In this document: piece by piece, positions 54,977 through 64,000 of the stretch
How the letters are laid out: each line of letters opens with the position of its first letter
How positions within the stretch are numbered: position 1 is the stretch's first letter
From: Ophiobolus disseminans
Lineage: Eukaryota > Ascomycota > Dothideomycetes > Pleosporales > Phaeosphaeriaceae
Length of the DNA: 64,000 bases
NCBI GenBank assembly: GCA_010093685.1
Contig: MU006216.1
Span: 447,065 to 511,064 of the forward strand
Direction of reading: 5' to 3'
The notes under the pieces: generated by a model
Seen by the model: the letters and a program-made list of their open reading frames with translations, nothing else
What the model was told of the DNA's origin: nothing
Databases searched by the model: none
Translations under genes and position numbers: made by a program

Positions 54977-56044
54977 TCACACAGGTCCATTCCATGTCCA
55001 CCGCCATTCCTTCCCTCTCCGAACTGCCCAGCTTTCACCTCTCTTCCCAAGTCCTGCCATGACGCCTTCGCTCCCGTCACCTCTCAGCTCGGTACCCCAG
55101 CCCCGAATACCAGCTTTCTCCTCTTCCGTAAACGACATCCCAAACCATTTCTGTAGCGCCTGTATTCTCTGTTCCTCCGTCTTACAATCTTCCACAACCT
55201 TGGTCTTCCCTCCCAAGTTCTCCTTCACAGCACCATTGACCAGCATGCGTTTACCATAGATTTCCTGGTCACCTTTCTCTGCACCTTCCTTCACCCGACG
55301 CAGGAAATAGACTATGATGCAGGTGAAAGTTTGGAAGCTCTCAGGATGTGAACCAGTGTACCAGTTGAGGTTGTGGAAGTCCGCCTCTATCGCCTCCGCT
55401 TCGGAGAATGCATAGAACGAGTTCCACACTTGCTCAGGACCATTGCGGTATTGATAAACCCAGAGCTTGGTCTCCTCCGTCCTGTGTAATTGTGCAGGAA
55501 TCCAGTCATGCCACAATCGGATCTCTTGGCTCCCCATGTTCGTCTGCTTGCGGTCGTGGATAAGCTGGATCGGCGCCGTTGGCCCATCACCGCCAAAGCC
55601 GACATCGAGTGCCCATTTTGTGCCGTCTGATAATGTAGTGAGATTGACCAGATGTACCCAGCCACTGTAGTCGCCTTGAGGAACGCCGTCTAGCCGATGT
55701 CGGATTCTGACTGGCGCCAGATAGGCAGGAAAGCCCAAGCCGCGTAGCATGTGATTGAAGAATATCGAAACTTGGAAGCAGTAGCCGCCTCGGCCGCGCC
55801 CGTTGGTTACGATACTTGTGTAAGTGTCTTGTGGCTTGATGTTATTCGTGTGAGTGTGGCTGTAATGCAACCAAAGATTTTCGTATGGTACTGCCGAGAT
55901 CATGTGTGTATGCAGCTGATCGAGGTAGTGAATGTCCTTGAAGGCATCTCCAGAGTAGCGATACTGCTGAAGAGAAGGAGGAAGGCCAATGTGCTTGACG
56001 AAGGCTGATATCTGGTCTTCGCTGAAGACTGACGGAGCAGCCAT
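54977..56044 (-). CDS. NAT: Arylamine N-acetyltransferase family enzyme
   Basis: Single exon, 355 aa from ATG 56044. Transfers an acyl group from CoA to arylamines; several fungal members prefer malonyl-CoA and detoxify plant-derived or microbial amines. The catalytic triad is complete: Cys89 (GRGGYCFQ), His131 (GWVHLVNL) and Asp147 (ALDVGFGG). VPYENLWLHY near residue 53 is the usual substrate-side motif. A longer C-terminal region than in bacterial NATs is normal for fungi. An in-frame ATG at 56167 would add 41 residues. Confidence 0.9.
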   Translation of the reverse strand: MAAPSVFSEDQISAFVKHIGLPPSLQQYRYSGDAFKDIHYLDQLHTHMISAVPYENLWLHYSHTHTNNIKPQDTYTSIVTNGRGRGGYCFQVSIFFNHMLRGLGFPAYLAPVRIRHRLDGVPQGDYSGWVHLVNLTTLSDGTKWALDVGFGGDGPTAPIQLIHDRKQTNMGSQEIRLWHDWIPAQLHRTEETKLWVYQYRNGPEQVWNSFYAFSEAEAIEADFHNLNWYTGSHPESFQTFTCIIVYFLRRVKEGAEKGDQEIYGKRMLVNGAVKENLGGKTKVVEDCKTEEQRIQALQKWFGMSFTEEEKAGIRGWGTELRGDGSEGVMAGLGKRGESWAVRRGKEWRWTWNGPV

Positions 56045-56534
56045 TGCTGATGGTGGTGGTCTCTTCACAGAGCAATTGAGCGGAAAGGGTTTTACGTTGG
56101 ACGAGGTGGTGAGGATGGATAGGAAGTCACCTACCTGTGCACTTACCTCACCTGCCTGCGTTAGCATAGGGCGTGACTCAAGGAGAAATTTTCAGCTGCA
56201 CGATGTGCTTTTTGCAGGATTCTGAGTAAAGATTCGGGGCTAGGGTAATACAGTACAAGCCCTAGACCCCATGCAAGACCCACGAGGCTCAATGCAACCC
56301 AGCCATGAACTATGGAGGGGTGGAACATGGCGGGACAGTGAAATCGCCTAGCCACGTGCAGACGCGGTGACGCACGGACCGTATATTTAGCGTCATCGCG
56401 AACCTCAGCTTCGTCACTTCACTGCCTGCTTGCAACAACTGACTGCACTTACTTTGTCGACGGCGGATTCGGTAGTATGTTACTCCGCTCTACAAAGTAG
56501 TTGCAAGCTCACCTTGCGCGACGTCTCATACGCC
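56045..56534. promoter_or_regulatory. Divergent upstream region NAT/TFB4
   Basis: 490 bp between the two divergent start codons. A TATATT lies at about 56382. No specific regulator site is claimed. Confidence 0.35.
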
Positions 56535-57714
56535 ATGAACACGATTGATGGCTCAGATCGCCATGTGCAGACAGATTCAGCTCCACCTCCGTCACTCCTC
56601 GCCATCGTCCTCGATACCAATCCCCATGCCTGGGCGCATTTATCGTCCTCGCTCTCGCTGTCCGCAGCCCTCGCAAATATTCTCGTCTTCATCAACGCGC
56701 ATCTAGCTTCTGGGAATGCGAATGAAGTCGCAGTCATTGCCTCCCACTCACACAAAGCAACCTTCCTGTATCCGACTCCGACAGCCCCACAGCCAAAGGC
56801 ACGCAATGGTGCCAATGGCGATGTTGCAATGAATGGGACAGATGACAGCAAGGGCCACCACATAGCAGAAAATCCCAACAAGTACCGAGCTTTTGCGCTG
56901 GTCGAGAGTGCAATCCTGAAGAACTTCGCAAAGTTGCTGGACGAAACCAATGAAAGTCATTTGGCAGCGACGCCGACAACGCTCATTGGTGGGGCCATCT
57001 CCCTGGCGCTCACATACATCTCCAAGTCTACTATGTTGCATGCTCCGACCGCTGCGTCTGCCGAAAGTATGTCACTTGCTGCATTGGCTGATTCGGAAAA
57101 CGCGCACGTCGACCGCATACCGCTCACCTCCCGCATCCTCATCGTGTCTGTCTCGGGTGACCTGGCAAATCAATACATCCCAGTCATGAACTCCATCTTT
57201 GCCGCACAAAGAAAGAAGATACCCATAGACATATTGAAGCTGGCTGGTGACACTGTGTTGCTCCAGCAGGCGAGTGACGCCACTGGAGGAGTATATATGA
57301 AACCAGACCGGCCAGAGGGTTTGCTGCAGTACCTGATGATGGCATTCCTGCCTGATGCAACAGCGCGTGCGAGCCTAGTAATCCCAAGCGCCGGTGGAGT
57401 CGACTTCCGTGCGGCATGCTTTTGCCACAGAAAAGTCGTTGACGTCGGCTTTGTCTGTAGCGTGTGTCTGAGCAGTATGTCGTTTGATCTACAAGGGTGG
57501 GTTGTTGCTGACTTGCCACACAGTATTCTGTAGCTCCAACTTGCCAGACAACCTCTGTCTGACTTGTGGGTCATATCTGTCACTCCGCAGTGCATTGATC
57601 AACCCACCAGCGCTTATACCACGCAAGAAGAAAAAGAAGAGAAAAGTTGGAACTGATTCTGCCACACCTGGAGCAAGCACGCCCGCGGGCTCTAGTACAC
57701 CCATGCACCCTTGA
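56535..57714 (+). CDS. TFB4: TFIIH subunit Tfb4 (p34)
   Basis: Core subunit of TFIIH, used in Pol II initiation and nucleotide excision repair. Exons 56535-57474 and 57524-57714 give 376 aa. A von Willebrand A-like fold is shown by SLLAIVLDTNPHAW, ALANILVFINAHLASG, ILIVSVSGDLANQYIPVMN and IPIDILKLAGD. The zinc ribbon FCHRKVVDVGFVCSVCLSIFC is split by the intron (AGC A / TA TTC). A Lys-rich tail ends the protein. Confidence 0.92.
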
Positions 57715-60080
57715 AATATGCTCTAAATTTTAGGATTGAGCCACACCAGTTTCAAGAAGTCTTTCACTGCAACAACTACAAGTTACTGTCTTCGCAAACA
57801 CCAAAGGTTCTGGACCTATGAGCCTTGCACACTCCACCAATCTGACACAGGCGCATGCAAAACGGCACATGGAGGCCTGAGAGGGATTTCCACGGTACGT
57901 AGCAAGAGGAGAACGTGGTACAGTGGCAACTTTAGACGTTTCTCCCCGTTGCCTCGACGGTATGAACTAGAGCAACGGGTGCTTGAGAAAAGGTCAAACA
58001 GCTTGGCTGATGAATGGGTGTTTGGTATCGTACACCAACTCCGTAGAACACAGGCAAAGAAGCAATGGAAGCAGTCTTTTACAAAAGTTCTTACTACCTC
58101 TTGGCTATACTCATGTTGCAACCCAAAGTAGTATCGTACAAGATCAACTGCAACAGAACATTAGTTCTATCCGACCACGCAGCTCTGCAGCTTCTCCTGC
58201 ATACTGTCTTGCTTCTTTGGTAACCTCGCAGAGTGCGGCCTGAATATCCTCAGATTGCATCAGCCTCGTACAACCCGACCTCAACCAAAACAGCCTTGCT
58301 CTCCGCAGTACCAACACCCCCAATACATGCCCATAGCAGCTCTCCACGTATCACGGCCCCCAAGCTCTTTCCCCAATTCCGCACTCGATACGTCCAGCCA
58401 CCGCTTCACCGTTCAACAGTCTCAGCCCATCGCCACAGGGTACTCGTATCTCGGTTATCACATGGAAACCAATGTCGAAGCGAAAACATACTAGGAATAG
58501 ATACCAGGTAGAGATACACACATACTCGACAATACCTTGTATCAAATACCACAGATAGGCCACAGCTCTTTCAGCCTGAGCACCTCCACCGTGCTCGTAC
58601 CAGGTACAGTGACATCCCAGGCCGCCAAAAAAGCAACCTCCGCAGATTCATGCAATCGTACCAGCAGCACGGGTCTAGCTACTCTGGAGCACGCATGCAG
58701 GAGTCAGATCCTGGAGTCGTGTCTGCACAGAAGAAAACACCGTCGACTTGATGCCAGGGGCACGGCGCCGGGGATGGCTGGGGTTGGAGGTTGTAGCGTC
58801 GCGGGATGGGGTTGGCAGGTTTGCGTGGGGTTGCGCGTTTCAAACGGCAGCTTGAGCCTTGAGGGGCGCTGATAAGAGATTAATACCGGTATCTCTATCG
58901 GCCGCCGGCGTCGCCAAATCCTATATTGTCGAACTTTAAAAAATCCCATGGTGTGATCTTTTTCTCGCTCTCCTGAATCGCTTCCCCAAGCTGTAGATAT
59001 GGCAATAGTCTTGGACTTTATCTGAAAGTCAATCGTCCGGTGCCCACCTCGTTTGGCGGGCGCGTCTTTGCCTAATTTGATCGAGGTGCCCAGTCCTGGG
59101 AAGGGCTTGCCGGGGTGTACGGCGCAGATGCAGATACTAACACCCGCGTGGCCTATCAATGGAATTGACGTTATCTTCGCCCATGCCCTTTCTTGCGCAT
59201 TGTTTAGTGTTTGCCTTCGTTACCGAGCGATAGAGTCCCTCGAGGGTGCGGTGCTGGGGTCGCTGATGTGCTCCTGGATGTTTTCGCCATGAGTCCCCAG
59301 CGTGCAAACCGATCGTCGACGGTCGAGATAAATCTGGAAATCGCAGCAAAAGCAGATCTCGACGATGATCGTATACCGACTCTGGACTTGTCAAGAAATG
59401 TCCATCCCGTGAGCGTGGTTCGGCAGCCGCAAAGCCGCCAAGGGCCACGACGCCCCATTTCTTCGCATGGCCGGCACCCTGCGTGACACTGGCGACGACC
59501 CACGGTGCGGCATTGGCTGACATGTCCACATCACCGTATCTGACACCCCACCGGGGAGGCTTTCTGTCTTTGCTCGCTGATCCCTGGGGGGTTCATGCTT
59601 GACGAAAGACCGTCCGAGCGCTTCTTCTCCAAAGGGCAACGGTACCAAGCTCTAGCAATGTCCCGGCTCCTCATATAGCTACCACGGACCCCTCGGAAAC
59701 GTTGCGCTTGTTGGAGTCGTTACTTCGTTTTGTTTAGCGGTGATCACCTGTGTATACTACCATTCTTTGTGCCATTGTTTTTTGTGTTGGAATAGCCCCG
59801 CCAGACGCATTTTCTGCGTCAAGACGTTTCGAGGCTATATTCCTTTCCCTGCTATCGCGGCAGCCGCCAAGCCAAGTGCACCTCTAGATCCCTGGAACGT
59901 GTAGCGATCGCCAGCCCTCTCTGTGTCTCTCGCTCTGTCCATTCCTCCATCTACAAACCGCTCGCTCTCGAATATCCGTGGATCATTAACGAGAGTTTTT
60001 GGTTCTGAGCGCGTGCGACTACTAGCGACCGCCCGACACTGAGGTTCCGAGCGTTTGTATCACGCGGGAAAACCACCATC
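57715..60080. other. Long gene-poor stretch upstream of the ammonium permease
   Basis: 2.4 kb without a supportable gene. Coding-like short frames occur on both strands: minus 59529-59137, minus around 59159-58960 (KPFPGLGTSIKLGKDAPAKR), and plus 59290-59486. I could not link them into a gene with consistent splice sites. The right 300 bp are a CT-rich permease leader. Confidence 0.35.
59171..59331. promoter_or_regulatory. Cluster of HGATAR sites, candidate AreA/Nit2 binding
   Basis: TTATCT (59171-59176, reverse AGATAA), CGATAG (59228-59233) and AGATAA (59326-59331) lie 750-910 bp upstream of the permease ATG; a further TGATAA lies near 58868. GATA factors activate ammonium permeases under nitrogen limitation in Aspergillus. 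Such short sites also occur by chance. Confidence 0.3.
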
Positions 60081-61769
60081 ATGGAACCTTCAACTTCTGG
60101 CATGGATCCTACGGTCCCTCTTGCTGTTTATAACGGCACAGGAGCTGCTGGAGGCGACCCAAGAGTCGATAACATGAATATCTACTACAACGTGAGTTTT
60201 CCGTTGAAGTTGTCGGGACGTGGGGCTAATTCATCCTAGCCGGGCGACATCGCTTGGATGATTACATCCACTGCCCTCGTGCTTCTCATGATTCCTGGTG
60301 TAGGGTAAGTAAACACGATGATGTATACTCGCAACAAGCAAGACTAATTCGATCTAAGGTTTTTCTACTCTGGACTAGCACGAAGGAAATCCGCCCTATC
60401 GCTACTATGGCTATCAGTCATGTCAACAGCAGTTGTCTCCTTCCAATGGTTCTTCTGGGGATATTCGCTAGCCTTTTCACACAAGGCTGGAAAGTACATT
60501 GGAGCGCTCGACAACTTCGGCTACAGGAACGTGCTCGGTGCTCCGTCCGTTGGAAGCCCTCGCATTCCTGATCTCATGTTTGCCGTGTACCAAGGCATGT
60601 TCGCCGCCATCACGGTCGCACTGGCCGTTGGAGCTGTCGCCGAGCGCGGCAGGATGCTACCGTGTCTCATCTACATGTTTATCTGGACGACCGTCATCTA
60701 CGACCCCATTGCCTGCTGGACTTGGAACCCCTCTGGATGGGTCTTCCAGATGGGCGGCTTGGACTTCGCAGGCGGAACTCCCGTGCATATTGCGTCTGGA
60801 TGCGCAGCACTGGCGTACTCGTACATGCTTGGAAAGCGCAGCGGTCACGGCACCCAGGAACTGAATTACCGCCCACACAACGTTACGCACATTGTTATCG
60901 GCACCGTCTTCCTCTGGGTCGGATGGTTTGGCTTCAACGCTGGATCAGCCCTGTCTGCAAATCTCCGCGCAATCATGGCAGCCGTGTGCACGAACTTGGC
61001 TGCTTGTGTCGGTGGGATTACCTGGTGCTTGGTCGACTACCGCCTCGAGCGTAAGTGGTCTACCGTTGGTTTCTGTTCAGGAGTCATCGCCGGTCTAGTC
61101 TGCATCACTCCCGGCTCAGGCTACGTCCCTGCGTGGTCCGCTGTGATCTTCGGCGTCTGTGGCGGCGTTGCTTGCAACTACGCCACCAAGCTGAAGTACT
61201 TCCTCCGCTGCGATGACGCGCTCGATATCTTCGCTGTCCACGGCGTTGGCGGCTTCATCGGCAACATCCTGACCGCCTTCTTCGCCGCCGACTACGTTGC
61301 GCATCTCGACGGCTACACCGTTATCAAGGGCGGCTGGCTCAACCACAACTGGATCCAGCTGGGCTACCAGCTGGCCGACTCCTTCGCCGGCGGCGCATAC
61401 TCCTTCGTCGGAACCTGCCTGATCCTCGGCGCCCTCGACTTCATCGGGAAATTCGTTCCCGCGCTGCGGCTCCGCGCCACCGAAGAGGAAGAAGCGCTGG
61501 GTATCGACGACGTCGAGATTGGCGAGTTTGCCGTAAGTCTCCTTATTTGCCTTTTCCCTGATCTATGTGAATGCAAGACTAATAAATAACTGCAGTACGA
61601 CTATGTCGAGCTCACGCGCGAAGTCAAAATCCCAGACGACGAAGTCGACGAAGGCATGTCGACGCACTCGCTCAACGACCACCCAGCCGCAATGGGCACA
61701 CACCACGAGAAGAACCAGGACTCGATGGACTCGGCGAACCAACTCGCCGAATGGGCACATCGCGCGTAA
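60081..61769 (+). CDS. mep: Ammonium permease, Mep/Amt family
   Basis: Plasma-membrane ammonium transporter. Exons 60081-60191, 60240-60304, 60359-61532 and 61596-61769 give 507 aa with about 11 spans. Signatures: GDIAWMITSTALVLLMIPGVGFFYSG (helix 1), FQWFFWGYSLAFS, and the two pore histidines in GGTPVHIASG and DIFAVHGVGGF. WVGWFGFNAGSA precedes helix 6. The cytosolic tail (about 430-507) is acidic with YVELTREVKIPDDEV. The third intron lies at the start of this tail. Confidence 0.94.
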
Positions 61770-62304
61770 ACCGTAAGCCAGGCACCGCGACTTTGCTACG
61801 TGTTTTTTTGTTTGTTCGTAATGACATTTTACAACCGCTCGATACCACTTTGTTTCACACTGGAGTTGGCGGACTATGTGGGGATTCTCCTTATATTGGA
61901 TGTGTGTATAAGATAATGAGGTGTTTGGGAAAGATGTTGTCACGTTGGGTGCTGGTGGAGGTGATTGACTAGGACGAGGAAGGTTGGAAGGTTGGGTGTG
62001 AGGAGATGCCTTTGGGCTCCATGTTTTCCAGTCTGTAATACTATTACCATTACATACACACAGCTGAAGTACCTTTCACGATCGTTTCTGAGTAGCAACT
62101 CTCACTCGACTTGGATGTTGTGACTAAATACGAACACTGAGCACGCGACAGATCGTCGTGGAAACAGTCTTGTCACATCTAATCCCATGATTGCGTCCGA
62201 GCGAGGAACAAAGTCGTTAAGACTGCATTTCATATAGTCATATTCGTCAAGACATATTCTATCTCTTCAAAACCCACACTACCCTCTAATCCACCGCCCA
62301 CGCC
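61770..62304. other. Intergenic between convergent genes
   Basis: 3' regions of the ammonium permease and APS kinase; AT-richer with no recognised feature. Confidence 0.45.
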
Positions 62305-63088
62305 CTACTCCCTGCTCAACAACCCATTCTTCTCAAGATACCCCACAATCTCCACAACACTATCCTCCACGCTCTTCAAGTCGCTGCGAATATGTATCTC
62401 CGCCTTCTCCGGTGCTTCATACGGCGCACTTATGCCGGTAAACTCGGGGATCTTCCCCTCGCGCGCCTTCTTATACAGGCCCTTTGGGTCGCGCGCCTCA
62501 GCGACTTCGAGCGGGATGTCGACAAAGACCTCTACGAAGGCGAGGGGCGCGTCGGAGCCCGTGGTCACGGCGTGCAGGTCGCGCGCGGTGGCGCGGTCGG
62601 CTTTGTAGGGCGAGATGAAGGATGTTATTGCGATTGTGGAGGAGTCGGCGAAGAGTTTGGCGACCTGGGAAAGCGCAGAAATGTGTTAGTGAGTGATTTG
62701 AAGTGGTGTATATCTAGGCACGCATTGCGTGCTCAAGCCTCGTGTCTTGGTAACGGTGTACATCACGTACCTCAGCAATACGTCTGATGTTCTCATTCCG
62801 GTCTTTCTCGGTGAAGCCCAGGTCCTTGTTCAGGCCGAAGCGCACATTGTCGCCGTCGAGGCGGTACGCGGCGTAGCCCAGGTGCAGCAGGTGCTGCTCG
62901 AGGGCGGTTGCGATTGTGGATTTTCCCGACGCGGAGAGGCCCGTGAACCAGATGGTGAAGCCTTTTTGCTTGCGGGAGGCGTTGCGCTCAGCGCGGGAGA
63001 GGGAGGGGTGCCATGTGATGTTGCTGTGCAGTTGTGTTAGAGGTGTTTGATGATGGTGGTGTGGTAGTGGGGGTATTCACGTTGCCAT
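62305..63088 (-). CDS. MET14: Adenylylsulfate (APS) kinase
   Basis: Phosphorylates APS to PAPS in sulfate assimilation. Exons 63088-63081 (8 nt), 63023-62771 and 62664-62305 give 206 aa, the normal fungal length. P-loop GLSASGKST is at 31-39. RLDGDNVRFGLNKDLGFTE and RNENIRRIAEVAKLF follow, then SFISPYKADR and the substrate-binding VFVDIPLEVAEARDPKGLYKKA. The first exon holds only two codons and two bases (MA/T). Confidence 0.94.
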
Positions 63089-64000
63089 GTTGGAATGTCT
63101 TGAAGTGGTGAAGTCTAAATTGATGAACGTTGATGAAGTAAAGGGGAAAAAGCGAGGTATAGCAGAAGGAGTAAAGTGAAAACTTAAATCCAGCCCAACA
63201 AACCCATCTATATGGTGTCCATCCAACAAACGGGCGACCGGCCGATCACGCATTGCAAAGTCGCGTCTGGACGAGATTGAAATTCTTTAGCGCGAATGAC
63301 GTGCTGGTACGCGATCGGCGGCAGGGCTCAACCAACGGGTAGGGCTGAAGGTAACTGGCTATGTCAAGGTTGCCATTAGCTGAACATCGTGGTTTCTGGG
63401 AACAAATCGCGTGCTTAAGATACGTGTGCCTGTGTGGAGTAAGAGCACCAGTAGAACATGCATGCCTGAATTACAGGACACAAAGTATGAATGTGTTTGC
63501 AATGGTGTATGAATAATGTCAGTACTAAAATATCATTACTCTGACGATGCGCCACGTTTATCCATGGCTCCTATTCTACAAACGAGCGGGGCCACATACG
63601 GGAGCAAAGAGCATAGTAAGAATGTACAACGAAACGACACAACTTGATATTCAACCGCGTTGAAATGGTATCTATTCAGGTCCTAACCCAACCTTGTCCA
63701 AGTGGACATCTTGCGCCACGCATCATGTCATTATCACGTTCGTCAAGTATGCGACTAGACACTGGGAGTAGCAGATACAGAGAACATATCATATGTATTG
63801 TAATGAAGATGAAATGCAAGTACACCATACATACATGTGCTACGTGCCAGAAATCTTGCCCGTCTAGCCTCGGCATATGTAATGTGAAGAAATTTGCCTA
63901 CGCCATGAGAATTACAGGACAAAACGGGTCTACGCGAGTGGCCTCCAAAGAAAAGAGACACAACACCGTATTCATATGTATTTTGTACAACAGTAATCGA
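63089..64000. other. Right edge, APS kinase upstream region
   Basis: Promoter of the APS kinase gene near 63100-63300. Beyond that only short AT-rich frames (minus 63961-63676) without a domain; no gene supported. Confidence 0.4.

Noticed and set aside
49218..54977. Secondary-metabolite cluster from the regulator, monooxygenase and N-acetyltransferase neighbours
   Set aside because: No polyketide synthase, peptide synthetase, terpene cyclase or dedicated transporter is present nearby, and housekeeping genes flank the trio.
56045..56167. N-acetyltransferase start at upstream ATG 56167
   Set aside because: The added 41 residues precede the usual family N-terminus and the DNA contains donor-like GGTAAG; the ATG at 56044 fits the family better.

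Overview
The window is nuclear DNA of a filamentous ascomycete, most likely a dothideomycete (Pleosporales-like). Evidence: dense genes on both strands, introns mostly 46-60 nt with GT..CTAAC..AG signals, Zn(II)2Cys6 regulators with fungal-specific domains, and fungal families (Ump1, Tim54, Trs65, Tfb4, Tma7, Mep). The genus is not resolved. Gene models below were joined by hand from splice signals and protein logic.

Layout. 0.4-10.4 kb: proteasome assembly factor UMP1, a prenylated ubiquitin-fold protein (UBL3/MUB type), an unknown membrane-associated protein, a zinc-knuckle/F-box-like protein, a tRNA-His gene, and TIM54. 10.7-24.7 kb: a 25-residue Cys-rich peptide candidate, MIX23, DNA ligase I, a short Zn2Cys6 protein, an unknown 591-aa protein, a Zn2Cys6 regulator, and a class-1A dihydroorotate dehydrogenase. 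24.7-26.6 kb: decayed sequence including a fragment of a second DHODH-like copy. 26.6-38.9 kb: PRP40, TRS65, an arrestin-like protein, a PPIL3-type cyclophilin, ZPR1, an RNase P Rpr2/Rpp21 subunit and the debranching enzyme DBR1, which gives an unusual density of RNA-processing genes. 40.5-48.6 kb: a small conserved-looking protein, an amidohydrolase broken by one in-frame stop, TMA7, an MFS sugar porter, a protein with a (Asn-Gly)16 tract, and CK2 beta. 49.2-63.1 kb: a Zn2Cys6 regulator, a Baeyer-Villiger-type monooxygenase, an arylamine N-acetyltransferase, TFB4, an ammonium permease and APS kinase.

Most notable observation: at 8575-8728 a tRNA-His(GTG) gene folds into a near-perfect cloverleaf only if two segments are removed. 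One is a conventional anticodon-loop intron (about 33 nt). The other is a 50-nt segment in the T-loop with every hallmark of a spliceosomal intron (GTACGT ... TACTAAC ... CAG). Removing it restores a perfect T-arm and acceptor stem, and a T6 Pol III terminator follows. I know of no described tRNA gene with an mRNA-type intron in the T-loop.

Other oddities: a UMP1 first exon that is only the ATG, a 4-nt microexon that completes a Zn2Cys6 motif, a GC-AG intron, a probable alternative-start mitochondrial form of DNA ligase, and a (AATGGG)16 coding repeat. The genes are mostly independent housekeeping units; no secondary-metabolite cluster or intact transposon was recognised.
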